A stretch of 64,000 nucleotides of DNA from Adineta ricciae (GCA_905250025.1 CAJNOJ010000037.1:62001-126000); one strand, 5' to 3'. Shown: positions 25,981 to 38,520, counted from the stretch's first letter. Notes: generated by a model not told the origin, from the sequence alone. Numbers and translations are program-made.

Positions 25981-27531
25981 ATGTTACTAACGCCCGGTTC
26001 GACAGCACCCCGTCGAATACAAAGTTATCGTACATTAGCATATGTTATCATAACACTAGTTTATCTAGTTATCGGTGCAGCTATATTTGATCGCCTTGAA
26101 TCAGCTGATGAGTCTCTTCGTCATGAGAATTTAACAGCGCGAATTCTTTCCTTTCAACAAAGACACAATATCAGTGATCAAGAATTTCGAAATCTTACTC
26201 ATACAGTTCAACTACGTTTACAATTCCACAAGAAACAATGGAAATTCATCGGATCGTTCTACTATGCAACAGTCGTGCTCGCATTGATTGGTTATGGTCA
26301 TGCAATACCAAATACATTAGCCGGACGTGCTGTGACGATAGCGTACGCATTAATTGGTATCCCAATGTGGCTGATTATGATTCAAAGTGTGGGTGAAAGA
26401 CTGAATGCATTAATCAGATTTGTATTAAAACACATTAAACGGAAATTCCAACAAAGAAAGGAACCGCAAATCACCGCTATGGAATTGTTAACGTGTGAAG
26501 CATTATTAACGGTTTTGACTGTTGCAACTGGTTCGTATATATTTCATCGATATGAAAATTGGCGCTACTTTGATGCTTTCTATTATTGCCTCTTGACCTT
26601 GTAAGTACGCCGTTCGGAAAAATCAACTCGTCAGTCGTTTTCTTCTAAGCTAAATAGTTCAAGAAGATTTATAGACTTATACTTTACTTGAGTGTAGACC
26701 CAGATTAAAACCCGTTTACTCATTGTAAACTTTAGAGAATAAGTAAATGTCAGACAAATGCGTTTAAGAGGACAAGTCTATATTTTTACAGGATAAGCTT
26801 TCTCTAAAAACTATTTTAAACAATTCGAAAATTTCAAAACTAATTCAATCTATTTTATTTATATTTTAGAACTACAATTGGTACGTAAATGCACGTCTCA
26901 TCTCTTTTTATACAAAAATGTTCTACTGTTCGTTTTAGGTTTTGGAGATTTAGTTCCTATGCAAAAGAATGATTATGGCAACGTTGGCTGGCTATATATT
27001 CTATTCTGCATCATGTTTATCTTAACAGGTTTAACAATCGTCGCATCCAGTGGTAATCTATTGATCTTGCGTTTCGTTGAAACGAATACCAAACGCTCTC
27101 AACACGAACGTTTCGAATTGGAAGAACGTCGTCGACAGCAAGTTCGAGTTGTTGGCGATGTCATTTCATCGAATGGTCGTTTCATAACCTTAGACGATGA
27201 CGAGGATATTCCAACGCTATTAACTCCTATTGGTGTACAACGTATTACAATCGGTAATAGTTCGAGTAATCTATCGTTATGTTCGTGTCGTGGTCATTCG
27301 TCGTTTTCATTTTGTATACCGATATTATGTAAGAAAAAGTTTAAGCGTAAACAACAGCATCAGCAACAATTAATGAATAGTTCAAAACAACCACTAGTTC
27401 GATCGCGGCGAACTTCACAACAAGACATTTTTTATGCATTACAAAAGAAGACCGATTTTGACGAAAATATTCTTTTTCATCGCTCGCATACTCTTCGTTC
27501 AGATAAACTTCAACGCAGAAGTTCGGTTTAG
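25981..27531 (+). CDS. Two-pore-domain potassium channel, TASK-like, with atypical first pore
   Basis: Exons 25981-26600, 26870-26880 (11 nt) and 26939-27531 encode 407 residues. The layout is M1 (about 18-40, LAYVIITLVYLVIGAAIFDRL), an extracellular cap with sequons (NLT, NIS, NLT), P1 with FYYATVVLALIGYGH, M2 (YALIGIPMWLIMIQSVGERL), M3, P2 with LTTIGFGD, M4 (YILFCIMFILTGLTIVASSG), and a long basic cytoplasmic tail with Gln-rich and Ser-rich parts. The GYGH after P1 and the GIP-QS-GERLN pattern after M2 match TASK channels (KCNK3/9). K2Ps set the resting membrane potential by potassium leak. In P1 the usual TTIGYG is ALIGYG, so the deep Thr of the selectivity filter is Leu. P2 is canonical and its TTIG is encoded by the micro-exon. 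Confidence 0.92.
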
Positions 27532-28376
27532 ACGATGATGATCGTCGTCAAACAAATAAATGCCGCCTTTTGTCTCGTGTAAACGATCAAAGTTATACAT
27601 CCAGACGAGAGCTGTCAACGAATCGATGTCACATGTCGTTCAAAGCAGGAAAATAATTTTAAAAAAAGTTCTCTTTAGAATCACGATGAATAAGATATCA
27701 TCGAGCATCACATATTTCAGACATTTCTCTGGAGATGTTCGCATGAATATATTATCAATAAGACGTAAAAACAAAAAGATTAGAAAGATTTCTTTCTCTC
27801 TACTTTTCCTTTTTTTTCTAATGATATGACTTTGAACGTGCTTTAGTGTGTGAAATTCTCGCGGGATGTTTTTTTTGCTCAGATGTCAAATTATGTTACA
27901 CACATCTGACGTCAATCTTGGTGAGGAAGTTTTTTCTCAGATAATTATAGAATGATTAGTATTGTTATTGTCTTCGGCGTAGGCTGAGAGGAAAAATTGA
28001 GATCAGGTGATATTGCCCATACGTCGATAGACGTACGCAGACAGAAAACGGAAATCTGGTTGTTAAAATTCAAATATTTTTAGAAAATAGGGATGTCCTT
28101 CAATTAAAAACACTTGGGCTGAAGAATGGAAAAGTATTTTTCTTCTTAGGGTGATAAGAAAACAGCAATGAAATTATTCTTCACTCTTTTCATTAAATAT
28201 ACCCGTGAAAGAACATGAAAACATGTTTTGCTTTTATACATAAAATAAATGATATAGACATAAAGAATTGTACATGGAGAAAATATACAAGTCTCGTGGA
28301 ATTTTTCGTTTTCTGTACTGTCGGACGGAGAAATGCTCGTTTTGATTGTCACCATCATCATCAGCAGTAGTCGTAT
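27532..28376. other. Convergent 3' flanks, no gene seen
   Basis: This is the 3' flank of the channel gene facing the kinase gene. It contains the small inverted repeat TACGTC-gata-GACGTA near 28020-28036. An 89-codon open frame at 27560-27829 lacks domain content and is treated as 3' UTR. Confidence 0.5.
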
Positions 28377-29629
28377 TCAAGTGAATTGCGTTGATGTTAT
28401 CGTTTGTTGACTGTCCATCGATGGTAATTTATCGAACGTTGTTAAAGAATTTCTCATCATTTGTGTTAATTCTTCAAAATCATTGTTACTCGACGAACCT
28501 GTTGTTATTACATTTGTTTCCACGCCGCTTCCTGAAGATGAAAAATCTTCTTCCACGCCTTCATCCTCGTTTGACGAACGTCGACGATAGCTATTCTCAT
28601 GGACCCATCGATCATCGTAGTATCTTCCAATTTCAGTGATTTCACATCGTTTCGTTGCGTCAATATCTAAAATTATTTAAAGACTATTCGGCAACATTTT
28701 CTCTCTGAACTTCTGTTACCAAGCATTTTTGTGAATAATTTCATCAAACGACCCGTAAATCTGTACCATTGTGACGGCAATTTACAACGACGTTGTACTT
28801 GTTGTCTCCTATGCCATTGTAAATATTCATTATAGTAAACATCCGATTCTTGAGCATGCTCCCAAGGAAAATTGCCTAGAAAAATAATTCATTTCTTTTG
28901 TTTTGAGTATTCATTCATAACCCTATTCTTACCAGTTAAGCAGCAAAATAAAAGTACGCCAAAAGCCCAAACATCCATGGTAGTTGAAACAAGTATGTCG
29001 TTATTTATTGCAGTACAGACCTCTGGAGGTGAATACGGTATACTTCCAACAAGACGTCGAACATATGAACCACATTTCCTCGTCATACCGAAGTCAATTA
29101 ATTTTACTTTGTGAAAATCTGCATCAAATATCATGACATTTTCTGGTTTTACGTCACGATGAACCTAAAGGAAAAGAATGTTCCATCGTTTTTCTATCCG
29201 ATGACGTACATCGACACTTACTAATCCCTTATCATGCATGAATTCTAATGCCGATGCAACTTGTTTCATGATAGTTTTCACTGCTTTTTCAGGTAGCCCA
29301 CGTTGCGGGGGTATTGATTCGAATAGATCACCCAGTGGCGCATATTCCTGTACTATAACAAATGCATCCGTTGTCTGATAACATCGATCTTCATATGTGC
29401 TGATTATGGAACGATGTGGAGACAATAATAAGGAATAATTGTATTCACGTTGAAAATCACGATATTTCGTCGTTGATTTAGGTAGAATTTTTAAAGCGCA
29501 ACGTTGTTGTAGGTCACGGTCAAAAGCTAGAAGAACGCGCCCGTAAGTGCCTGAACCAAGTTCACGTACACGTCGAAAACGTTCATTAATGTCAGATAAT
29601 AATGGTAATGAATCGTTATTTGATTCCAT
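28377..29629 (-). CDS. Serine/threonine protein kinase, SBK (SH3-binding kinase) type
   Basis: Exons 29629-29222, 29164-28933, 28875-28720 and 28666-28377 encode 361 residues. The kinase landmarks are complete: Gly-loop GSGTYGRV, catalytic Lys in [16 protein letters not shown] loop, DFG in [12 protein letters not shown] in place of APE (YSPPEVC), and [15 protein letters not shown] followed by NFPWEHA. This order and wording resemble SBK1/NIM1-like animal kinases. The catalytic domain is about residues 20-285. The C-terminal 80 residues are Ser/Thr/Glu-rich and lack an obvious SH3-binding proline cluster. The ATG at 29629 is chosen as the first in-frame ATG. An acceptor-like CTAG ends 21 nt upstream. 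The substrate cannot be inferred. Confidence 0.9.
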
Positions 29630-31498
29630 TTTCTTCAATTACGTTCTAATCTAGAATAATATGAAAAGATTACAATCTCATTTCTATCATATATTATATC
29701 AACTAAGATTGATGCAAAGTAAGTTTCTGCCATTGATCAAACAAATCGAATATAGAAAAAAAAACCTCATTTGATTGTGCGGCTATATGTAGATATATAT
29801 AGTAAAAAAAGCAAGATAAGAGAACTTATTCGGATACTCGCATATTAGCCTACAGTTACAGACTGAATGAAAAGAAAAAAAGCTAGTGTTTACATCAGTT
29901 TATTTCCGTTTTCGATCGACTTAATGCTTCGGCATTGACATAAGACGAAGAAGGTAATGTCCGATGCATTTCTTTCTGATATATTAAACATGAATATTAG
30001 TTTGTAGTTGTTACCTGCGCTGAATTTGCTTCAATAGTGTAGTCTCAAGAAGATTATTGAATCTCGACGCATATTATTTACAAGAAAAATACTTCTTCAC
30101 TTAGTCTTATTGAATAGTGACGAAAGAATATAAAGTATAGAACGGCGAAGAGAAAAGCTTGAAGAACGTTCAAGTGCAAGAAAACGAGCAAAATAACAAG
30201 AGGACCGAGAGGCAGAGACAGAAAGAGTGTGAGAGAAGAAGAAGAAAAAAAAAGAAAACTACCATCAATTTTTCTTCTCCTTCTTCTTCGTTTTCCTGTT
30301 GATCTACGTCCTCAACGTCGACGTCGGATTCTGCTAGAAACATCGAATTATTACAGTTTCAGCACATGCACGCATCCTCTTTTTATTATTCATCCTTTTA
30401 GGATGCGTCATGCAGAATGAATATTTCTATTAGTGTTGTCGTTTGTCATTCTGATTTTTTTTGTCTAGATATTTCCTAAACACAGACGTCATCTCTTTCT
30501 TCAAAAGAACTCAGTCTCTTTTGTGATTTCACGATAAAAAAAAACAGAAAAAAACATATACATCACAATAAAATGAGCTTTCTATCTGTATTCGGTATAA
30601 TATATACTATATATATTGAGGCAGTACGATAACAAATTGAATACACTCTTGATGAGTCTTGAATTTCTTCTTTTTATGTGTTCTTTGTAAATAACGGCAT
30701 TGTAGTGCTCTATTCTAAACTAATAATCTTCGTCTAGGTTCATGTATTATTAAACGAATAGATTCAGTTCATTGGTTAAAGTACAAAGAGAAATTATTAC
30801 AAACTTATAAATATATCTGCGTGAAAATACTTTCTCTCTCTATATATATATATATTTTACAAAAGAATGCAAGCTTCGGTGTAAATAGAAGATTATCATT
30901 AGACCTAGAGCAGTATATATATATATCATAGGATTCTATATTTAGTACGAAGTTGATCAAAATAGTGGATACACTATATAGTTTCATGAGAGATTATAGG
31001 ATGATGAACTGTAGCAAGCTCTGACAGATGAAGTACTTTTCTACTTATAAGTTTACTGTCTCTTTTAGTTAGCTATGTCAACAAAATAGACCTAGATGAG
31101 AGCAGAAAAAGAAGTGTTGTGAAGAATTTCCGGAGGTCACAAAATGGAATTTGTGCATTTCTGGTTTATTATCGATAATGCAGTTTGTTATTTGCGTTCG
31201 ATCGATGTTGATAAATATTTTCGATTAAATCTAGTGTGAATGACGGAAAATGATGTCCGTGCTTTATTACAATCATGGAGAAATAAATTGAGAGCTAATA
31301 CGAAGAAACAATATTAAATATCAAATCTGTGTGTCATAGACTCTAATGACTCCTATGTCAAACAAGAAGTATAAAGAACACGGACAGACGAGAATGGTAT
31401 TGGTTGCGATGCAAACTCAAAGGGATAATTTCCGGCAACCGTATGAACCGTGATATATCGTTTTACAACGACTGGAATGATTCTAGAGAGGTGAGTGT
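29630..31498. other. Intergenic, no gene seen
   Basis: AT-rich DNA with a purine-rich stretch near 30225-30260 and CT/TA microsatellites near 30833-30857. It is the upstream region of the kinase gene and the left flank of the tRNA cluster. No supported coding region. Confidence 0.55.
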
Positions 31499-31571
31499 GC
31501 CCGGGTAGCTCAGTCGGTAGAGCGTGTGGCTTTTAACCACAATGTCCAGGGTTCGAGCCCCTGCTCGGGCG
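31499..31571 (+). tRNA. tRNA-Lys (UUU), copy 1
   Basis: The 73-nt gene folds as a full cloverleaf. The acceptor pairs GCCCGGG with CTCGGGC (one G-T), and the anticodon stem TGTGG/CCACA closes the loop CTTTTAA, giving anticodon TTT. The T-arm is CAGGG-TTCGAGC-CCCTG and the discriminator base is G, as expected for tRNA-Lys. There is no intron and no encoded CCA. A CCTTTTTT pol III terminator follows within 10 nt. Confidence 0.98.
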
Positions 31572-31875
31572 ACTACCTTTTTTCGTGGCAATCACGAATT
31601 TTTTTCTGAAAAAAAACTTATTCACTCAAATTTCCTCCGAGTTTTTTCCTTTCCGCTCATAACACAAGCATACGCATTGTTCGAGGAAAGTATATAGTGA
31701 TATTTCTCATACCAGTACTGCAGTGCACAACTAAAAAGCTCTTTTCTTCTTTCTAAAACTTATGTGAACGCTGCTAACCTTCTGTTATTTGATCAAAGAT
31801 CATTTTCACGTTCTTTTTCTATTATTCAAATTATTACGTAACGAACGACGTCGGCATAGTTTGAAGGACAGACAT

Positions 31876-31948
31876 GCCCGGGTAGCTCAGTCGGTAGAGC
31901 GTGTGGCTTTTAACCACAATGTCCAGGGTTCGAGCCCCTGCTCGGGCG
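31876..31948 (+). tRNA. tRNA-Lys (UUU), copy 2
   Basis: Identical over all 73 nt to the copy at 31499. The T-run ATCTTTTTTC follows directly as terminator. It starts 377 nt after copy 1. Confidence 0.98.
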
Positions 31949-32039
31949 GTCATCTTTTTTCTATATTGCCAAAGATCTTTTGCTGTTGTTACAACTATTA
32001 TATAACGAAAGATCTTGATTTAATGTGAAGTGAAAGTCA

Positions 32040-32112
32040 GCCCGGGTAGCTCAGTCGGTAGAGCGTGTGGCTTTTAACCACAATGTCCAGGGTTCGAGCC
32101 CCTGCTCGGGCG
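32040..32112 (+). tRNA. tRNA-Lys (UUU), copy 3
   Basis: Identical 73-nt copy. It is followed by a run of eight T as terminator and starts 164 nt after copy 2. Its 5' spacer resembles that of copy 4. Confidence 0.98.
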
Positions 32113-32217
32113 ATCTTGTTTTTTTTCTTTAACAGGATATATAGTTTTCAATAATTCTTACAATCTTTATAACTATTATGTAACAAACAAGATCGATTCA
32201 CTGTGAAGGGTAGACAT

Positions 32218-32290
32218 GCCCGGGTAGCTCAGTCGGTAGAGCGTGTGGCTTTTAACCACAATGTCCAGGGTTCGAGCCCCTGCTCGGGCG
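32218..32290 (+). tRNA. tRNA-Lys (UUU), copy 4
   Basis: Identical 73-nt copy, 178 nt after copy 3. The terminator ATCATTTTTTG follows. Confidence 0.98.
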
Positions 32291-32394
32291 ACTATCATTT
32301 TTTGTTCAATAAAATATAATTTTCGAAAATTCTTTTTTTCGTTTATGTAATGATTACATAACCCATAAACAACTATTGACTACATAGGAAGCGT

Positions 32395-32467
32395 GCCCGG
32401 GTAGCTCAGTCGGTAGAGCGTGTGGCTTTTAACCACAATGTCCAGGGTTCGAGCCCCTGCTCGGGCG
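32395..32467 (+). tRNA. tRNA-Lys (UUU), copy 5
   Basis: Identical 73-nt copy, 177 nt after copy 4. The terminator ACCTTTTTTC follows. Confidence 0.98.
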
Positions 32468-33173
32468 ACTACCTTTTTTCAAATTGAAAATTCAATTATT
32501 TTTTCCTAATATACTAATCAACTATTTCTGTATGTCACTTATGATTACTTTTTTTATTGTTCATTAAAATTTGAACGCATTGCACGATTTAGTTTTGTGT
32601 TTAAAAACTCTATCTACACAAATGAGATCTTCTGTTTTATCTCCTCAATATGCTCGTGTGCAGTTAAAGAGTCATTCAAAGAGAATACCATTAGCGATGG
32701 TGAGATAATTATTCACATAGTCAATAACAAGTCATAATTTTTATTGTAAAGTACCTAATAAACAATAGTGCAATGCAGTGTCTTCGCTACTCACACAGCT
32801 GGCATCATATTTATTATTCATGAAACTCTAGTCATATCTAGGGTAAATAATCGCCATTATGCGTTTTATTATCGTGTGGACAGTATTTCTATCGATGTTT
32901 TCCTGTCAGCCGTGTTCATATAAATGAACAGTGTTTACCGAATTGAGTGACGCCCTTTGGAATCACGGATTTTTTATTAAATAGCTCACGGCCTGCCTGT
33001 TCTAAAAAGTGCAACACGATCAAATGAAAAAAGAGCTATACTAACGTACAGAGGATACAAACGAAGGATGATTGGATGTATTTTACCGTTCATATAACAT
33101 TCAAACTTGTCAATAGTGTGATCTTAAGTGTTATATAACTGATCGACAGGGAAAAGTCTTCAACAATAGGCAT
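32468..33173. other. Spacer between tRNA copies 5 and 6
   Basis: About 700 nt of AT-rich sequence with no open frame or RNA fold recognised. Confidence 0.6.
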
Positions 33174-33246
33174 GCCCGGGTAGCTCAGTCGGTAGAGCGT
33201 GTGGCTTTTAACCACAATGTCCAGGGTTCGAGCCCCTGCTCGGGCG
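33174..33246 (+). tRNA. tRNA-Lys (UUU), copy 6
   Basis: Identical 73-nt copy, 779 nt after copy 5 and so detached from the tight block. A run of nine T follows as terminator. Confidence 0.98.
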
Positions 33247-34933
33247 ACTATCCTTTTTTTTTCTACTTCTAATGGTGTTATTACGCAATTACATAGGAAC
33301 TACTAAGATCTTACTTTGATATATATGAATGTTACTAATCCTATGCGTAGAAAGAAAAAAACATTCTTTTTTCCTCATACAATCTCTGAGGGTTTCATTC
33401 TTAACCGTTCCCTCACAAATCTGATGTTTCCGAAATCACATTTGTTGGCTAAAGAACCTGACCTGTGATCTTAACTTAATCAATCATACACATATACGTA
33501 CTGCATGAAGGTTAAAACCAGGAAAATGATTATGAGAATCAGAAAGATTAATATCGGTAATGGCAATTACCGAGAAACAATAGAATGAGATGACATAGCA
33601 GACGTTTGACGAGTAGGTGCACATACTTCAACAGCGCGATATGATCTGCGTCATATTTCTTTTCTTTATGTATTTCCTGCTTTGAATATGATGACTATTA
33701 TTAGCATTCCGTAATGGCATGACAATAGAAAGTTATCATGCGCGAAAGAAAGAATGTCAATAAATATATATATCTATTCAACAAAGATAAAATCAATTTC
33801 CAGACCGAACCGAATGAATATCGTAGTTCATCAAGTATACTTACTATCGTGACAAAGAGAAAATGAGATGAATGAAGAGTATGAATGTTGGAAGAATGAT
33901 AAGTTCATTGTTGTTTTCGATCCCATTATGTTGTCGAACGGATTTCGTTTTTATCGGATGACTTACTTATTTATTTAAATGATTACGAGCCATGGGATAA
34001 GACAACATAACTTCATAGAGTTCGTAGGCTCTCTCCACTTATTTTGTATATAAGACGAAGTAATAAGCCATGCATGACAAAACGACGAGAGAGTAGAGCT
34101 TTTACTGCCTGCACTCAGTGTTCATAATTAGTTCTATTCTCTCAGATATAAAAATGTTGAATAGACAAAACTGCATTGGTCTCATGGAGACCGGTGTGAT
34201 TAGACAGTCGGTCCAAGAAAGATCTTTATCACTACAGACACTCTTCAACGTAGAATAAAAGAAAATTTAAGAGATCTATCATTAACGCTCACTATATTTA
34301 TAACGAAAGATGTATATTTATATGCGGTAAGCATTGTCCTGATTGATGGAAAACGAATAAATTGTCAGAGTTCTTCTAGTATTGAGTGTATCTTGATGAA
34401 TTTCCTGAATAGAAACGTGCCATTGAAATGTAAGGATGGTTTGCCAAGTAGTTGTTATCACGAAGAAAATTTCTTGATCGTTTCCGTACTATATTACACT
34501 CTCGTTTGAATCCATATTATGAAAAAGACCAGATGATTACCATATTCACGCCTACGTTGTAATAAATCGTGTGTTGGTTCAATCATGTATGTGCAACATT
34601 CATCTACTTACTGATGCGCAGTTCTCTATTACCTACGTTACAATCGGTAGATGCGTGATCAGAGAAACATGTGCGTTTTGTTAATGCTCAAATGACATTA
34701 AATACATCCTTCAGATTTATAAAAGAATAAATGATAGAAAAATACTTCCTCATTAACTAAATACATTGATCTCTGCTCTTACTAACATGAAATGTAAAGG
34801 TCATCAACCATCTCTTTCCAAATGATCTTTTCAAATATTATTCTTTTCTCACATAGATGGTGACAATTATCAAACGTTCATATTCATATATTTTTACTCC
34901 TCTAAACTAACAGAAAAAGTGTCTTTGTCAGAA
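33247..34933. other. Intergenic, no gene seen
   Basis: AT-rich, without a credible coding region on either strand. It contains the 3' flank of the minus-strand gene ending at 34934. Confidence 0.6.
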
Positions 34934-37900
34934 TCAAGTTTTTTTCGAAGCCATATTCTGATTTGCTCGTTGACTCTTGTTATTTGAATGTGTTTTGTTT
35001 GACACATTTGTTGTAGTAGCTGATTTGCTCCGATGATTTGATTTGGGATTTTGTGGAACTAGATCGATCGCATATTGAAGACATATACGTCGAACGTCAA
35101 CGGCATCTGTGTAATGAAAGGGTAACGTCGGTCGAATAATTATTAGTTTTCCTCCTCGTGGAGATGTATTAACAACAAGTGGTGATGATTTCGATAGATG
35201 TTTTCGAGATTGATAATACTGTTTTCGAAGTATCTCTTCAATTCTACGCACAAAGCAATATTCATCATGTGCATGAAAGAAGATATTGAGATAATTACCT
35301 GAACGGATCAGCCATTAAGTATGGAGAAAGGTATTTTTTTGGTGATATCGTTCTTGAACGTAGCTGTGACTTTTGCTGCTGATTCGACTTTGCCGAAGCG
35401 CTTAATCGTCGCGATTCTGATTGTCGTTCACGTTCTATTCTTCGAAAAACGCATTCATATGTTTGACATGTTCGGGAGATATGTTTTGGTGGACGATGTT
35501 TTTTCGATTTCTCTGTAATCGTCTGCTGTCCATCGTGATCATGATATCCAACCGATTTAGAGCGTTGTTTCGAATGTTTCTTATTTGGTGTAGGCTGATG
35601 ATCTTGATTGACAAATGCTTCGGCTGTTGTTGTAGGAGAGTTTTCACCGTCCGAAAGCTTTTTAACAACGAGAGTGATATTCACGTTGACAGGATCTTTA
35701 TCTTGACGAGAACCATTCAATTCTGTAACTGTGCATCGATCGTGTGTGTTAGGTAATGATTCTCGATTCGATGTTCGACGACGGGCAGAATGAAAATGTT
35801 CCGACATTGGTTTTGTCGCTTTCAATGGTTTTTGACGTTTCGGTTCTACATACATAATTATGTGTATTTATATGCAACTAAGTGAGTAATCGCGTACCTA
35901 ATTCATCAGAGGAACTTTGTTGTCGCGGTTGTTTAGAGGTAGAAGTTGAATTTTGCTTTGGCTTAGTATTCTGTTCATCAGGATCAGTGTTTCTTGCTGA
36001 TGTTGAATCGAGCGATTTGTCATCAACGAGAGGAATATGTGTCGATGAGTTCCAACTGGCACTTCGCCGCGGCGGATGATCTTGTTTACCTTTTTCTCTA
36101 CTTCTTACTGATTGCTTATCATTACTGAAATGCATCGAAGGAATACTTGCATGTTTCATCCAGCGTCGAGTGGATGGTTCATCTTCGCTGGGCGATGATG
36201 AAGTGTATTTGTTTTGTTTCGAACGATCGGTCAGTAGCGGTGCTAGCCTTGTGTTGGATGTTTCAGAACGAGTGAGTTTTTCTCGTTGAGGAGAAGATAT
36301 AACAGAAGGTAGTTTCGATGATATTTGCCGATCGAAATCCGAATCCGTTGCAGATGTACGCTGAGATATAAAAAAGAGAAATAGAGATCTTTTCGGAGAA
36401 TGAATGAGTTAGGATCGACTTACTTTTTGGTTTTGTAGGCTAGATTTCGAAGGATTTGCAACTATGGATGTAACCGTAGTTTTATCGGTGTATAAGCGTG
36501 AATGTCGTTTTGATTGGTCTTCCAAACGCCGTTGTAGCGGTGATAATCTTTGATATTTTGTGCTATTTTCTGTCGATGACGAAGATTCTTGTTTATGTTT
36601 ACTAAATGTTGTTCGAATGCTGCCATTACTTAACGAGGTTGAATCTTTTTTAATCGAACTATTACGACAACGATTTCAATCGAGAATATTTTGTTTAACG
36701 GGCGAGTAAATAGTTTACATACCTCGTCTGAATGTCATTTGTTCGATGTATGGGTGATTTCTGTTTCTCTGTGGTAGTAATTTGTTGTTTCAAATCTGTA
36801 CTATTCTTTCGTTGGTCATTTGTCTGTTTGTCAGATACTTCTGATTCCAGAATAAGACTTCCTTGTTTATTGAAGACTTCTTGCTCAGCAATGGTACTTC
36901 CTTCCCGACTGGACTGTTTTTGTTGACTACTGCGCGAGAAAGATAGTCGATTTCTTGTATCTTTCCTTTGGATACTCACTTGTCTAATTCGTCATCATGA
37001 AGCTCAGAATTACTTTCTCGACGACTATGAGATGTCCGTTCTGTTGACTCTTTGCTTTTATCGTCATGTTCGCTACAATAGTATTGAAATAATGATTTCA
37101 AGTTGAAAATGTCTCGCTGACGTACCTGACCGATTGTGAATCAATAGTTTCTAATGGTTTCTTGTTATCAACACTTTCTCGTCGATTATTGGATAACGCA
37201 ATATCGTCTTCGATGACTCTCTCATTACCAACCACACTCGTCATTGAACTTTTACGACTCATCTCACTCGGTGATCTAGTTTGATCTTGCTCTGTACCGG
37301 TGAAGCTGTATTTTAATAATGGATTGAATAACATAATTGATCGAACCCCTCGTACCGTTGTTGGGGGTGGACTGTTAAGTCGTTCAACAATGAATTCATT
37401 TGATGGTACTTGTAGTTGTTCAGTCGAGGAACTATGTGTCAGCTCGTTGTTTGGTGTTAAAAGACGACTTGAATGGCTGCTATTAGGTCGAGTTGAGTGT
37501 TGGCGATTGGTGCTGCTTATATTTTCTTTTGATGATTCCAATGGAAGACATTGTTTTAGCAATGGGTCTTTCACATGGTTGTCATCCAACTCCGTCGAAT
37601 GATACTCGTTTAAAGATTTTTCTTGAGAATTTTCTTCATTTAATTGTGAATCATCGAGTACCGGCGATCTTGAATGATTAATTAATGATATATTATGCTG
37701 TGGACTTTGAGGACTATGATCAGTCTGATCAGGTGAGTGCGTAGATGTTGATGTCTATGGTAGAGAGAAAGCGTATGTATGACATTAGCCATGAGAAATC
37801 TTACTTCTTCAGGTAATGTATGAATTGCTCGAAACCGTATTGTTTCATCACGATTATCTTGTTTAATAACGGCTGATGATGACCAATTATCATCAACAGT

Positions 37901-38520
37901 TCCTGCTTTTATTTCAAAATTGTCATGATCATCGTCATGCAATGAGTTATTTATAGGATGCTCTTCTTCAGATTGATTATCATTAGGATGGCCAGATACA
38001 TTCATGGGCGCTGTTTCTATACCATGTACGTCCTCGTTATCGGATGAGCTATCATCTTGACGAATCGGTAATGATTGTTCGTGTATAATTTGATGATTGA
38101 CAATAGCTGGCTCACTTAACGATCGTACAACGTCGTTTGTTGGATTTTCTGGTAAAGAATCCGATTCATTACTAATTCCATCACCTGATCGACGCTGAAT
38201 ACCATCATGAGTAAACTCATGGTTCGTCAGTGAATGGTCAAATTTTTCGGAAACGGTCAGCGTACCTTCCAGTGGAGTCTGATGATCATTCTGCGCACTT
38301 ACCGTTTTGCTGGCGTCTTTAATAATATGTGTACTTAGATCACTAACGTATGTGTCCATTCGTGAACGCTCGTCTAGAAAGAACGAATGAATGGTGTAAA
38401 ACTCAAATTTCATAATCATAATCTACCTCGTTGGGGAGCTAAATGATTATCTAGAAGAAAACTCAAAGCACCGTGTGTAATCGTTTGAGATAGTAGTGTT
38501 GTGTCATCAACTGCACTCAT
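34934..38520 (-). CDS. Large, mostly disordered Ser/Thr/Asn/Gln-rich protein, unknown function
   Basis: Nine exons (38520-38427, 38373-37805, 37754-37126, 37072-36980, 36929-36723, 36658-36424, 36360-35898, 35845-35299, 35243-34934) join in phase to encode 1,048 residues. Introns are 49-72 nt. Almost the whole protein is low-complexity and polar, with many Ser, acidic residues and basic S/R-rich clusters (RSREKGKQD, RRSASW). Three more ordered parts stand out: the N-terminus (LLSQTITHGALSFLLDNHLA), a short strand-like stretch (VNVNITLVVKKLSDGE), and the C-terminal 100 residues (RIEEILRKQYYQSRKHLSK and AVDVRRICLQYAIDLVPQNP). It may be a scaffold or cytoskeletal linker, but that is a guess. No domain was recognised. 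The ATG at 38520 is the first in frame. Confidence 0.75.

Larger units (their letters stand above)
31830..32394 (+). repeat. Degenerate tandem units of tRNA plus spacer
   Basis: The spacers before tRNA copies 3 and 4 align: aactattatataacgaaag and aactattatgtaacaaacaa, each followed by agatc-gatt and TGTGAAG. A weaker version (attattacgtaacgaacgac) precedes copy 2. The unit is about 165-180 nt. The array therefore grew by tandem duplication, and spacers have since diverged while the tRNAs stayed identical. Confidence 0.7.

Noticed and set aside
27560-27829. 89-codon open frame after the K2P gene
   Set aside because: Lies in the 3' flank, low-complexity Lys/Ile/Phe-rich product, no family match.
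36930-36979. Reading the GTG AGT ATC frame as exon continuation in the disordered-protein gene
   Set aside because: It would need a stop codon to be read through. A 50-nt GT-AG intron here (36979-36930) joins both sides in phase.
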